DNA from: Montifringilla adamsi
Lineage: Eukaryota > Chordata > Aves > Passeriformes > Passeridae
Direction: 5' to 3'
NCBI GenBank assembly: GCA_017590115.1
Contig: JAGGNK010013558.1
Location: forward strand, 18,246,574 to 18,310,573
DNA length: 64,000 nt
A program made the position numbers and the translations under genes. Shown piece after piece: positions 1-37,016 of the stretch. Numbering within the stretch: the first letter of the stretch is position 1; each line of letters opens with the position of its first letter. Under the pieces are notes generated by a model, which was not told where the DNA came from, ran no database searches, and saw only the letters and a list, made by a program, of their open reading frames with translations.

Positions 1-10508
<10,508 letters not shown>

Positions 10509-10885
10509 TCACGTGTCACACTATGAGCAGGACAAGCTTGGAAACACTTTAGAGTGGTGGATATGAGCAGCTGTATAATGTGGGACATGAATAGAGAATC
10601 TGGTGCTAAATAGCCCAGCATTTCCAAACATTTGGGAACTGCCACAGCACTGGGTAGTTTACACCTTGAAGTTTATGCTCTTCCATTCTCAATTCAGTGT
10701 GACTTGGATTACTGGCATCAACCACATCGTTAATCCTTACAAGCTGCAGGACAGGTATGTGCTGCACTATTTGGCTGTAATGCAGCCAGCTAAAGAAGTT
10801 CAGGGATAGGAGAAGTTCCAGTGGGTGGAGGAATGCAATCAAGAGAGCTGTGAAGATAAACCTAGTTCAAGGGCACAGCATTCCT

Positions 10886-10950
10886 ATTCTATTCTATTCT
10901 ATTCTATTCTATTCTATTCTATTCTATTCTATTCTATTCTATTCTATTCT
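10886..10950 (+). repeat. (ATTCT)13 microsatellite
   Basis: Thirteen uninterrupted ATTCT units (65 bp) directly abut the ATCCC array. On the gene strand the unit reads AGAAT. The start of the array is about 440 bp upstream, in the gene direction, of the acceptor of the exon at 10272. Confidence 0.97.
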
Positions 10951-11000
10951 ATCCCATCCCATCCCATCCCATCCCATCCCATCCCATCCCATCCCATCCC
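10951..11000 (+). repeat. (ATCCC)10 microsatellite
   Basis: Ten uninterrupted ATCCC units (50 bp) follow the ATTCT array with no spacer and end at atcg. The unit differs from ATTCT by two T-to-C changes (positions 3 and 5) and keeps the same register. The gene strand reads GGGAT, a G-rich repeat. Confidence 0.97.
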
Positions 11001-14000
11001 ATCGTCATTTTTGTTTTAAAAGTGAGTGCCACCTCAGCAGAACTTTCCAGCAGACACAGCTAGAAATGAAAGTGCTTTGGAAGGGAAGACTCTCCTTGGA
11101 AGAAGAGTTTTCAGGGAATATTCAGCCATAGTGACCAGAACTGATCAACACCTGGAGCCTTGGGATTTACTCGGGACAGGAGTTAACAGGAGCCCTGGGA
11201 CTAAGTCACAGCTGTGCAGGGAAATGAGTCAAGTTCCTTTTTGCTGCATAATGAACAACATGAATCCTCTGGCTTTCATTTCTATTCAGTCAATTCCACA
11301 CTGTTGTGAGAGCACATGGAGAGACAAGGAGAAAGGAGAATTGAGCCCCAAAGAGCGGACAGTGCCCAGTCCCTCTGCATCCCTAGGTGGAACATGCACC
11401 CCTCTGTTCCTCCTGCATGAAACTGTTTATCTTTATTGGCATTTTTCTTCCTCGAGGTTTCCTCCGGGCACCACCTTCCCACAGCAGGAGGCTGGGGCAG
11501 GGAGAGGAGGAGAAGGAAGGCTGGAGATGGGTTAACTCCTGGTTTGAAGGGATAGAGGTTCCTGGGGATGCTGTCTGAGGCCAGCTGGGCGTGTGAGGCT
11601 TCACCTGAGAGCTCAGCCTGCTCTGTGGCCTCTGCATCTCAGCACTGCACAGTAACGGCACTGTTCAGTCCTCAGTGAGAGACATGAGAAATAATATTGC
11701 CAGAAATCCTGTTTTCTTTACTCTCAGAACAAGAAGAATAGACTTCTGCAAGGTGGGATCTCTCTCTGGGCCTGTCTCCTGGTTTTTTGCATTCCAGAAA
11801 CAATTATTTTTTCCTTTACGATTATTTATTGTTACAGTTTAAGACTGTAGACATGAATGAATAGGTTTCTTTACACCTATAAAATTAATATTGCATATGT
11901 TAATTTTCAAGGTAACCTCATAAAATGTAATTTCCAACTATGTTTCAGGCAATTTCTGTTAGGAGAGGTTGGTCATATAGTGCTGCAACTAAAAAGGATC
12001 AAATTTTCTCAGTGTCAAATGTTTCATCATAAATAGTGTTTTACTGACTAATTAAAACAATTCATCAGCGTAACAAACTACCATCCATGACAAAGCAGTC
12101 CCTGAAATTATGGTTTTCACAAAGCACCTCTTAACATTCAGACGAAAATAACAAAAGCTCATGTTTCCCCCCTGTGTCTATTAATCATTACCTAATAGGA
12201 GAAGAAAGCTCAACATTAAAAAGGATTTTGAAATGAATTTTGTGTTGCTTTCTTTCCACTACTACTACATGTATCACGTGCTTCCATGAGAACTACACCT
12301 GGTGGGTAAATTAAATATTTCAAAGGTAATATATGACCAGGGCAGTTTGAATCAGACTATGACAATTCAGCAGAAAATACTACACTCACTCAGAATTTTT
12401 ACTCCGAGGTTGGCTCCCCCATCAGCATGGGGAGCTTTTTTTGCATGGGATACAAGCTATGTATTAAGGGCCAAAACTCATCCTGATGTGCACTAAAATA
12501 AGAATCAAAACCAAACAGCCTTTCCAGAAGAATCTACTGGAGACAGGGAACTTGGCCTCCAAAATAAAGGCCAGTAGGAGTTTGAGGGCATATTCTGACT
12601 CACCAAAACTTTGTCCACATTTCATGGGACTGTGAGCCAGAAAAATCCAATGCAGATGTTTGAGTCCCTCCATCCACATAATCTTTCCAATGAAAGAAGG
12701 ATAATTTTGTTATCAGCTTGAGCAGATCAGAGTTTTGTTTTTCTCCTAACTCCAAAGCACTTGTTTGATGATGCAGGTGCCTGATGCAGTGTTAACTTCA
12801 GGAGGGCTGTGATTTAGATGCTTTCCCAAACTGCACAAGGCAGCTGTTCTCTTCCCAATCCTGCCAGGGAATCCTGGCCACCTAAGTGACTCTTCTACCT
12901 TCATTTCCCCCATTTCTAAAATGATGCCTTTCTCCCTTTGGAAACCCTTTCAGGATCTGCAGCTGATATCACTAAATAGTACAAAGTTTTTCTATTAATT
13001 ATTTTTTCTCTCTGGTTTGTATGAACTATTCCCCTAATTAAAGTGAGCAGAGTTACATACTAAATATATTGCAGCTCATGATGTAGGAATAGTGTATGTG
13101 TGTGTTTGTTAGGAAGGTTTCTCTTCTGCTGGCATTTTGTACAACCACATTCTGGTTGAATTATGAACCTAGATATAGAACAGAGCCAGGAAATTCATCT
13201 ATCACCCATCCAAACATCCATGTATCCAGACTGCCCAGTGAATTAAATGCTATTTGGACTGAAGCTGAAATGTTTGAGGCAGAATAAAACTTGAATAGGA
13301 AATACAGGTAGAAATTTTTATAAATATCTCTGTAATTCCTCCCCTCCTGTTTTGAGTGCACCTTCCCAGGCCATGTATCCATGTAACATTTTGCCAGCAG
13401 AGGTCACAGTGCATGTGAGGCATTTCTCCAGCCCCCAAAAAACTGAAATTAATGAACAATTCCTCTGCAGAAGGATTGCTGAAGGATGGGTGAGAGAATG
13501 GGAGGGTTCCAAAAGGATCCCAAAGGCAAACCCACCAACATCTGTTTTCCAACCCCTGCTGGGAGCAGCGAGGGAACCTCACTCACTTCAAAGAGTTTGG
13601 CACTGTTATCCTTCGTAGTTTGCATTGAATCTTAACAACTTTTATTTCCTCAACTCTCCTGCATTGCAGGAAAAAGCGGAGTAGAAACCAGGAGTGAGCA
13701 CAGGCAGCCAAGTGCTCCTGTGGCTCCAGGCCAAGCAGAGGTGGATCAGAGCTGTCCACACACCCATCAGGGCTGACAAGGAAAGGGTTCCAGGGCTCCT
13801 GCTGCACTTTGAAAGCTACTGTGCAATCCCTGGCTTTTGAGCCACATTTAAAGCAATAAAAGATTTATTTAAAAAAATTTTATTAGCTGAACTGAAAAGC
13901 ATAAGGGCATTTTTGACCTTTAAATTTTTAAGCATCTAATTTTGAGGAAATCTGAGGAAACCAGGTAAATTTCTCAAGGCAAGTTGGAAGTGTTTTAGAC

Positions 14001-14689
14001 AGCACAGTCTGTTCCAAATTCTGAATTTGTTCTCCACACATCTTTCAGCCAAAGCAACACCTTCCCCGTGTATTTTGTGATTTTTTGTTTATACAGCAGC
14101 ACCAGTCCTCTCATTTTCATTATCAGCAGCCTAATCCTTATTTTACAGTATTTTCTGTTTCATGGTGTCCACACTACATCCAGTCTCCCATACTAAAATG
14201 CCTCTTGCTTTAAAGCAGTGGCCACAGTGAGGCTGCAGGGTTGCTCCTTCAGTCCAGCACATTATTGACTCAGATCAAGGCAGAACTCCATGGAAGCTCC
14301 GTGGGGTTTGGTCCTCCCCAACTTGCCAGTGCTGAGGCAGTAACTGGAGCCTCTGGAGATCTGCCCATTCCATTTGCCTTTGTCCCAGTGGCTTCCTTCC
14401 TTCTCACATCTCTGACCTGGGAAAGGCATTACCAAGGGCACATGGCTCCCCAGGCTGGCTCCACAGCAGTGCTCAGGAAGGGTGGGTGCCCAGGACTACT
14501 CCAGCTGTTCATTTCCCTTCCTGCCTGACCGAAGAACAAGCCAGGATTTTTCCCTTCCAGCTATAGTAGGCTGTCTCAACATGGACTTTTTGCAGAGGGG
14601 AGTTTTTTACAGGCGTATCCTTTCCTGTGGAAGGACAGTCCAAGTCACCACCACATTCTAAATCACCTAATTGTGGGGTTGTTCAAAGT

Positions 14690-14822
14690 CCTGTACAAAG
14701 TGCCTTTCAGTGTGCTTTGATGCAGAAATTATTGGATGGTGTCCTTCAGTCATTACCATACTGGAGGTTAGACTAGATGATCACTCTCATCTCTTCAGAC
14801 ATTAAAATAGATAGATCTATGA
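14690..14822 (+). mobile_element. probable old CR1 LINE 3'-end scrap, plus orientation
   Basis: The words GGAGGTTAGACTAGATGATC followed by ctcatctcttcag and a closing atctatgaaa have the order of a CR1 3' end (GGTTGGACTAGATGAYC, TCTTCCA, TCTATGA). The copy is very diverged and its left limit is uncertain. This is the only copy I suspect lies opposite to the gene. Confidence 0.45.
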
Positions 14823-16436
14823 AAATGGAAAAGCTGATTGTGTATTTCCTACTGTTCCTCCTCAGCTACTCCTCAAAGCCCTCAGAACTCTCCATTCCAG
14901 TCAACTCTCCAATAACCAGATCAAATGAGACAAATCCAGGGACAGGAGTTTCCTTCACCTTCTACAGGTGTTTAATAATTACCCTCCACACTTGGAGATC
15001 ACAAAGAAAACCCAAGAGCTTAAACTGCTCCTGGGGAAAATAGATGGCTGTGGGTAAATGAGTCACTTTGGAAGAGCCCAGATTCAATACGAACAAACAC
15101 TCAGGGAGGAATGGGAAGAGGTGGGTGGGAAGAGAAGTGCACTTTATGGGACTGGTTAAACAATCAGCACAAAGATTTGTTCAGAATTTGGAGTGCCTTT
15201 GGAAAAGGTCATTTTCCACCAGCTCTGAAGCTCCTTGGCTCAGCAATTGACAGCACTCTGCAGAGCTGGTAGAAAAGTGGAGAGCTGAAATCCCATGGAT
15301 GAATGAAAGAACATTTACTGACCTACAGCTTGCTGGTATCTCTTTGTTCCATAACAGCAGTGATAAGATGTAGGAAAAAGGGAGATTTTATCAAAAGAGA
15401 GACCAGACTCATTTATTAAGGAACCAGAGATTCCATCTCAGCAGAGGATGCTGCAAGGGACGCTGACGGAGCAGTGTTGGGAGGGAAGGAATAAAATGTT
15501 CCCATCAGACAGCAAGCAGGCACAGGCAGGGTGTGTAAGAATGACCACATGCCCAGAAAAGAGCTGGGAGAGGATTCAATCCTCCCCCTTTCTGAGCTCT
15601 CTCAAACCTCTCTGAGACCTCTTATTTTCTTCACAGCTGGAAGGAGAGAGTCTGTTCTTTCAGGAAAGATCCTCTGGCAAACTCACAGAGCACCTCCCAG
15701 GTAGTTCTGAGTAACACAGGGTGAATTCTTTCACCCTCCAACCCACAGTCTTACCCCACCTAGAAGTCTTAATTAATTGAGCACGTAGCTGAGAAACTGC
15801 AGCCAAACTCAGCCTTGCCTGTGGCTTGCAGTCCTTCCTCTCTATTTCTACCTTTATAGAAACAAACATGTTTCTGCAGGCTCAGGAGGGGTGAAGACAC
15901 AAGTGTCAGCTGCTGACCACGAGCATATTCTCACCCTCCTGTACACCTGAAGAACAGTTTACACTGAGGAGCAATTCAGCTTGGATTTACCACAGGTGAT
16001 GCAGTGATGTGACATGTAGGAATTTATCCCTCAGCTCCCTCTGCAGTAATTCCTGAGGCATCCCCCATCCTCAGTACAACACAGCACTAACCTTTTGTGT
16101 ATAATGTGCAGTTCTTGCCTCAGGGATGGTATTTTTGCAGTGATTTCATGATACACAACATAATCAGAAGCGATGGGAGACTCTTGTACAGAGCTCCCTG
16201 GGAGCCTCAAACCCTTTGGATCCTGGCTGTCAAACCCAATTGTGCTGGAGCTCTCTTGCTGCACAGGAGTTGTATCACCATAATTACAAGTTTTTAAATA
16301 ATCCATTGTGAGCTCTGACTTTCAGTTAAGCAAAGCCTCACCACTCACAGCTGAATTTACAAGGAAAATCACCTGTTTATTTCCAGGACTGAGACAAATA
16401 GGGTCTATCTCAAGTGCACAGACAGATTTGCCTGAA

Positions 16437-16466
16437 GTGTTTGTGTGTGTGTGTGTCTGTGTGTGC
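16437..16466 (+). repeat. (GT)n microsatellite, short and interrupted
   Basis: This is an alternating GT tract with one ttt and one tct interruption, about 30 bp in total. It is simple sequence with no coding meaning, although it makes a run of Cys-Val codons in one frame. Confidence 0.85.
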
Positions 16467-17749
16467 ACAAAAATGAGGTGCCATTTCTTGCATACATAAT
16501 TTAATGTGTTTATATTTTAGCAGCAGCAAGATAGCAAGGTGGGTCTGTCAGCATCAGCAGGACAGTCAGGTCCCCACCTGTCTGGTTCCAAATTGAAGAA
16601 TGTCTATCAAGGGCATTTTTGCCTGGGCATCAATTATCTCCACCTCCCCCTGAAGCCTACTCAACCCTAAATTGGCTCTGCCTGCTGAACAGGAATGGGC
16701 AGAAAAAAGGAGGGAATCCAGTGGGAGCTGAGGGGCTCAGCACTGTGCAGGTGAGGAGATGTGGCTCCAGAACATCAGACAGCTCAGGCCAGGGGGTTTG
16801 GCTGTCCAGGCTGCCTTTATTGCAAGACAGGGAGTGAGGATTCTCTGAACAGCAATTCCAGCAGCCAGTAAACAAGGCAAGGAGCTACTTCAGATAACAA
16901 AGAGGATAATAGGGAAGAGTCTTAAATTCTTCCTTCTTTTCAAGGTTTGGAAAACTTATTCAAGCTTACAATGGAAAAGCAAATTCAAAGTCTGTTTGTG
17001 GCTCTGTCTCAGAGTAAAGAGAACCTCAAGAATCAGATCTTTTAAAAAGCAAAAAAGGGAATAAAACATCAAACTCTGACCTTTTAAGTGAGGCTTATTC
17101 CATTGTAGGCATAATTCCCTGATATTTATTTTCCTGAATATTTTCCTCATATACAAAGAGAATGAGGAGCAAAAATGGACTCACGTGAGGAGACTATTTG
17201 GACAATGTCAACCATGTTACAGCTCCACAGACTGACTCAGGGATATTGATTTCAGTCTATTTATACATCGGCCTCAAGTGTTTCCAACAAGGTAATTTGC
17301 CATGAGACATCAGCTGAAGCAAATTAGGTTTCATGTTGAAAGTCCCCTTGCTGTCTATAGATCTAACAAGCAAACCCATGTCATAAAAAAGAGGGAAAGT
17401 GATGGATTTGAGTAAATATATATCTATTTTTCAACTTCAGTGGGTTATTATCCACACATATGAGCATCATCTGGTGCTTCTTATGAGGGTTTACAGGATA
17501 AAGCTGTATGTCAGGCTGTTTCAGGTGTTACTAGAACTGTAAATAGACACATGCTTAATATCTGGCTGGACTGAGGCTTATGGTTCCAAACCTGAAGTCA
17601 TTTAAATCAAAATTTTGCAAACCAGAGAAACTCTCTGTGTTTGTACTTAAAACTACAGAGAAAAAGACAGTAGGTGTAGTTAGCTGGACTTTTTCCCAAT
17701 GTTTTTACTGTCCCAGTCCCTGCACTAGAATATTACAAGATATACATAC

Positions 17750-17962
17750 CTGAGGGTGTTGGTAATATTGCAGGGGCATTTCTTGTTGCACTTGAGGCCA
17801 TAGAACCCTTCAGGACACATTCTTTCCTGGCAGTGGATGCCTTTGAAGCCAGGGTCACAGATGCAGGCGCCGTTGACGTGGTAGCACTTGGCCCCGTTCT
17901 GGCAGGCGCAGGTCTGCGCGCACTGGAAGCCGTAGGTGCCGATGGGACACTCCTCCTGGCAC
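17750..17962 (-). CDS. MEGF11: MEGF11 internal coding exon (EGF-like repeats 5 and part of 6)
   Basis: The acceptor is tcccatgccatggcag before GTGCCAGG and the donor is CTCAG before gtatgt. The pyrimidine tract is broken by purines and is the weakest of the five acceptors. The exon is 213 nt (71 x 3) and phase 2 at both ends, so it could be skipped without a frameshift. It encodes [30 protein letters not shown] and DPGFKGIHC (repeat 5), then [14 protein letters not shown] and [10 protein letters not shown] (first half of repeat 6). NIT is a plausible N-glycosylation sequon. The opening CQEECP and the CQER.CPEG junction fit MEGF11. The middle ([24 protein letters not shown]) resembles the MEGF10 version I remember more than human MEGF11. 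The exon identity is secure, and the paralogue call rests on the neighbouring exons. Confidence 0.92.
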
Positions 17963-30988
<13,026 letters not shown>

Positions 30989-31292
30989 GTGCAAGGACAC
31001 AATGGGACCACTTTTATACCTAAAGTTGAGGACTTAACACCTTATTGGATCAGGCCTGAAATCTTTTAATATCCTGTTTCTTAGTGCTTTTAGATTGCTG
31101 GAAGGGATGAATTTATAGTGGAACTAGATGCAGAGGGTCACATCCTGCCTGTGGTGCACTTAATGGCAGGTGGTGTTGCCAAGCAAATCCTGTCGATTTA
31201 TCATGTCATCAAATATTGTTTCTTTGTTATGTTCCCGTAAGATAACATACAAGATAATCTAAAGAAAGCTTTCTCCTTGGTGTTGTTTTCTG

Positions 31293-31312
31293 ATTTATTT
31301 ATTTATTTATTT
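31293..31312 (+). repeat. (ATTT)5 microsatellite
   Basis: Five ATTT units form a short AT-rich simple repeat in the upstream intron. Confidence 0.9.
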
Positions 31313-34300
31313 ACTTTTGTTGTCTTGACTAAATAGATGTAAGGAAATAAAATAGCACTGGAGACTGGACGTCCTGAGGCTGCCCAGGCTCAGGGATGAA
31401 GGTATGGAGTGAATATATCAGGTAATTCCTGTGCTAATAACAGCAACACAGAAGGACCCCAAACCCTCTGGCCACTGATATGAAGAGGAGGTTCCCTATG
31501 GAATGCATTAAGGCACAGGAGACCCCTCATGTGACAATCCTGCCTGATCCCTTCTCTTTTGAAGAGCATGTGGAAGATGGGAGGGGGAAGTCAGTCCTAC
31601 AGGAACAGTTTCTCCTGATTTGCTCTTGAAACAGCACCTGTACAACACCTCTTTGAGCTGCATGCACTGAACGGAGCTCAAGCAAACACCTAAGGTCAAG
31701 GTTTCCTCAGCAAGAAGTCTGCAGGAAAACAAGGATTTCTTCAGCAGCCCTACCCTCCACTTAGCAGCCTTTCACCATAGCTGTGGCAAGGGTGAAGAAA
31801 ATCCTCATCCTATTCAGAACAGGCTACTGGGAAGGACACAGTTACTGATGGCTTTCCAGGCACAGATGGCTGTGCTCAGAGCTGGTTTCAATTTCACCAC
31901 CAACCCTCCTGCGAGTGGTGTAAATCCCACTGCCAGGCAGGAGAGGAGAGTGGAATCCCAGCAACAGGGCTGTCTTCACAAACTCTTTTATTTGCAAACA
32001 TGGAAACTAATCCCAGGTGACACAGGCTGCCTCTCAGCCCTGGATCTGTTTCCAGGATTAGCGAGGTAAATGTAAAGCTCACTTAAGCCTGGTGCTTTTG
32101 TCCTAGAAATTTCATAGCCCTCTCCTTCTACAGTACTTGGCTATAAACTCACACTGGAAAACTGCCTCTATCCATTAATTTTGGCAATATTTTTATTTAT
32201 TATCCTTCATTTTGAGAAGGAGGATACTCACTGGTCAGTGTAAGGCTATCCAGCAGAAAAAGAAGACAGCTCTTAGTTAATTTGCCCTGCTGATTATCAG
32301 TTTACAAATTTGTGTTGTTAAAAGCCAAAATAAACCCCCAGAAGACAATTCCAAGGTCTCCAAAAGATCTGCAGGGTGTTAGAGGATGCAGATGTTTAAT
32401 GTCCTGCAGGGAGCAGAGCACACCATGTCCCCCTGTGCACGATCCCACTCGTGCCTCACCCCAGCTCGTTTATTGCTTTGCCTCACTTCCCCCCGGCTGT
32501 AAACAGGGATGATAGCTCCTCTCTAACACCACTGGGAGCCAAGCAAACAAAATCTTACTCTTTATAAGACTTAAATTATTACTGAGAATCTGTGGGAAGA
32601 GATGATCTATCTTTATTTCACATAGACACTTGCTAAGGCTGTGTGAGCCTTCTGGGGCAGGGAGCAAAGCTACTGGAGCTGCTGGAGTTCCCCAGCAATT
32701 TCCATTCCAGAAACACTGATTTGTTTTCTGCACAACTTGAACATCAAGGGATGCAGTTCTGCACCTCCATAAAGAACACAAACCTGAACCACACAAGCAC
32801 AGCTGATGTCCCTCAGCACAGGAAAGTGGAGTTCAGGGATCAAACTGCACCCTGCGTGCTCTGGGGATTGATTCCTGCCTTCCCACACCTCACATCAGAG
32901 CCCCAGCTGCAGACTCTGGCTTCTTCTGAGCTGATGCAGCTCCAGTTGCAATTAATTTCCCTAATATGAATAAATAACACTCATTACAAGATACGATTCT
33001 ATCCTTGCTCTTTCATGTCTCAGGTGGGTGCTCCAAGCATCCGATTTGTCTGCTGGGTTTGTGTTTTTCACTTTGAAGGGAAGTGAAGGAAAAAGAAAAC
33101 TATTTGTAGGAAGGGAAAACCATTTCCCATCATTAGTTCAAGCATCTTGCTTCAACTGTACAGTGCCCGCCCCAAACACAGCTCCTTTTCTGTAAGTCCA
33201 TCCTGTTTGAACACTTATTTACAAGCAGTATTTGGTCATGTTTGCTTCCTTGTCTTGGTGGGTTTTTTTGTTGGTTTTGTTTCCTCTTTCCTCTAAGTCC
33301 CATATTGCAGTGACTCCAATGACTCCCATGACTGTGGAGTCATTTCATTGGAAGATGATGTGATATTTATATAATGATATAATGATAACTCTTGAGATCT
33401 GCACTGTGGGCACTTCTGTACCTTTACCAAGGTAGATACAGGGATGATAAGCTAAAATCCAAGTACTTATTCATACAATTAACTCCACTAGCACAGCAGG
33501 CTCGTTCAGGTGTGAGACTAATTGAGTGTGTAACTGGCTACAGGACTGGGATCCAGTAGCTCCTGATAGAGAATTACAAAACAGAAGAAACAAAAGACTT
33601 CAGCAACCAAAAGGTATTTTTTCCTCTATACACCAGTGGGGCAAATCCTGGCTCGTGTATGACAGTGACTCCAGGTTCTGGGACAGAGAGTAGAGCAGGC
33701 TCAGAGCCACAGGATCCTGCTGCACTTTGGGACCATCAGCAAGGTCTCCCGTTGGAGAGACCATTTTAAACCCCAGCCCCAGCCTAGCACAGTCTGATCC
33801 TACTCTTGTTGATTGCCTTAGTGAGTTACTGTAATAGAGATAAATAATAACAGCAACAACGTGTGAACAGAGAGCTGATTAAAGCTCACACGAGTGCTCT
33901 GCTGTAAATGCAGATGCCATTAAAAATGTCAAAATGATACAGAGACTTTAACCAGACCATCAATAAGGAAAGCAACCTGAGAGAGGTGATGTCAGGGAGG
34001 TACAAATGCTCCCCTTAGCTGCATGTGGGGATGTCAATACCATGAGGGATGAGGCTGAAGCCCTTGTTCTCCTGGGAGAAGCTACATTGAAGGAAACTGC
34101 CATATTTCAGGTACGTGCCCACATTCCCTGGCAAACATGCTAACTTCCTCACTTTTTCACCTCTGGAAATGTGGCTGGAGATGAGCTGTCACCAGTAAAA
34201 ATGAATGTGGCTCTGCAAGGGATGAGGCTGGGTGCACAAGCACAATCACACTGGTGTGCACAGGGTGCTGTGACAGGGGAGGGATTCTCTCCTCAAAGGA

Positions 34301-34403
34301 GACTGCTCAGAGCAGCACCAAGGGTTTTCCTTCTATTGTCACTCCCACACTGAAACCTCAATTCCTTCCTGAAGTGAAGGCTAATTCCTGCAGGCTCTGC
34401 AAA

Positions 34404-34619
34404 TAGAATCATCAAATCCTAGAATCCTTAAGGTTGGAAAATACCTCCAAGATCCCCAAGTCCAACTTTCAACCGAATACCCCCATGCCTACTAAACCAT
34501 ATCATGAAGTGCCACATCTGCTTGTTTTTGAACCCTTCCAGGGATGGTGACTCCATTACTTCCCTGGGGAGCCTGTTCCAGTGCTTAACTACTCCTGCAG
34601 TGAGGAAATGTTCCTGCTG
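34404..34619 (-). mobile_element. CR1 LINE 3'-end fragment (Y-type wording)
   Basis: The plus strand reads tagaatcatcaaatcctaga, then aaggttggaaaatacctcca, cccaagtccaac, cttccagggatggtgactcc and ctgttccagtgctta. This is a reversed CR1 3' end of a different subfamily from the J-type copies, similar to the one at 27906. Confidence 0.9.
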
Positions 34620-37016
34620 TGGTCGTGCATGGCATCCTGTTGGCAGCTGTGTCCTGGTAAATGCACCTCAAGGACACAGGGGAAGTGCTGCTGTGCCCCC
34701 CAAGGGCTGGTTATCCCTGTGGGGATGATGAGGGAATTGCTGTGGTCTGGGTCAATAGGGACACCCAGCACCCAGTGCAGCAGCACAAGTCAGACACAAT
34801 GAAGCAAACACAGGAGTTTGAAAAGGTAACAGACGAATAAAAGGACTCCCAAGGAAGGGGTGACATTTATGGAGTGACTTATCCCAATAAGAGAGAGTCA
34901 AAAGTGCTATTCCAGAGCTTTTCCATCACTGCACACACACCATTCATATGAAAGAATCTTCTATCACAGCAGCACCACAACCTGTGGTCTCAAGGTCTGA
35001 GTTTATTCTGCTCTCATCAGCATCAGCCTCCCTGTGGCTCTTTTATAGCCAGGGCCAGTTCTGTATTGCAGGTCTGCAAAGTCAGTGGGATGTTCACAAA
35101 CATCCTGCACAAAGCACAGCTGAAAAAATCCAGTCTCTGATTTCCTTGGCCCAAGGACTCAGGACCATATTGGGCTGATGGGGAACTTCAATTAATCCAC
35201 ACTTTAAAGCAGCTTTCTACAAATTTGCTAAAGCACAGAACGTGCTCCTATTCAATAATCAATATTATGGAATATTTCCAAATTCAGTTTGTAATGTTTA
35301 AATGAGATACTAGCCCTTAAAAAATGCAAACAGGAAATAAAATTAACTTATTACATCTAGGAGGACATGGTTTAAGACAGATTATTTTAGAATTTACTTT
35401 GAAATTAGGACTAGATTCTCCTCTTAATGTAACTGTAGTGTTGTAAAATGATTCTATGCATACAAATTGAGGTGAAATGTGGATTTAGCTCTGGGTGGGG
35501 TTTTTTTGTCTAATTCCGTTTTGGAATCAGATGGTTGACCCAGCTAATGCAAAGCAGGCAAAGAAACAGCAAAAGGTAAAACATATACCTGAATATAATG
35601 AAGGAAAATTTAAAATAATCAATTAGGTTTTTATTCCCTGCACTTTATTCAGCAGGAGAATTACAGCTCTGTGTTGCACTGTGCCTGCTCCCTGCACAAA
35701 CATGACTCCTTTTGGGACAGTTCAATGCCTTTGCAAACAGAAGCCAAGCAATAGGTTTGGAACAAGGTCCATGAAGAGGGAATTCCCCTACAATGACACT
35801 TCCCAGCTCTTTGTGTTGGCTCTGAGCAGAGCTGAGCCCCTCAAGTGACACCAACACACTGCTAAAGGCATGAGCCAGGTCACTGACAAACCACCTGCTG
35901 ATCTGCTTGATTCCAACCCAAAAAACCTCTGTCTCAGAAGACTGATCACCCTTGCAATGTCTAACACATATTAATAACATGCAAAATAACCCAGATTTTC
36001 AGAAGTACCCTTCAAAAATGTTCATCCAAATGTTTAGAGACCGACATTCTAATTCCACCATTTTACCAGCTGGGACACCTTCCACTGTCCCACACCCAGG
36101 GATGTGCTCATGTGTCCCCAGTGAAAATTCACCTGTACTCAATCAAACGATAAAAAATGCAATTTGCAGATACTCAGTGCCACCCCTGGATAACTCAGCA
36201 CCTGCCTTCCTCCAAGATTCCAACTGTATGAAAAGCAATCTGAAATTAAAGACTTCAGGGCCTTAGCAGGGTTCCTCTTACAATTTTTCCTGGGAGCAGC
36301 CATGGGCTGTTTAATCTCTGTTCAGTAAGTGGCCCACGGGGAGGATGCCAGCCCTGTACTCTCAGTCCATCACCCAGGGCTTTGCTCTGTCCCTGCTGAT
36401 GAACCACCTGAACATCAGCCTGATGATACTCTTGAAGAGACTTTTCTTATTCTTCATTTGCTTTCATTTGGTTCCCCAAAGCAAACAGGGAGCATCCCAT
36501 GTAAATAAGACATTTGACTTATGGAGCTGGTGTCACAGAAATAAAATGTCAGATTAAAGGTTGGAAGGACAGCAGTAATTCAGTATTTGAACCTATGAAT
36601 TATGATATTTTCTTTAATTATGTGAGCACAGGTTACCCTGGCACTTGCTGACTTCTGAGCTTGCAGCTTTGCAGCCTTAAGGTTCCCAATCCTGGATTCC
36701 TTTTATCTCCAAAGCCAGACTTTCAGTCACAGCTCTCACAATTATAATGAAGAAAATGCCAGTCTCAGTGTTTACCACTCTAAGACTGCCCAGAGAATGT
36801 ATTTTGCATATGTAAATATGCATTTATGTATCCACCCAAAAGGAAAACCCCTGGGGTTAATCTGAGGCTGGCAGGACTTGCAATCAGTCTCATCCTCCAG
36901 TTTATGGATCAGTCTTCATCAGGTAGAAATGGAAAGTTGGGAAGGAAACATCAGCTGATTTTTCCCAAAATGAATAAATTATTACTCACAGGAAGAAATC
37001 AACCACTTTGTGTTTA

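Noticed and set aside
10825..11131. Repetitive Ser-Ile-Leu-Phe-Tyr and Pro-Ser-His peptides in plus frames
   Set aside because: They are direct translations of the ATTCT and ATCCC microsatellites, not a repeat protein.
11026..11535. Plus-strand open frame of 169 codons next to the microsatellite
   Set aside because: It has no domain, no conservation evidence and several competing frames. Length alone is not enough support.
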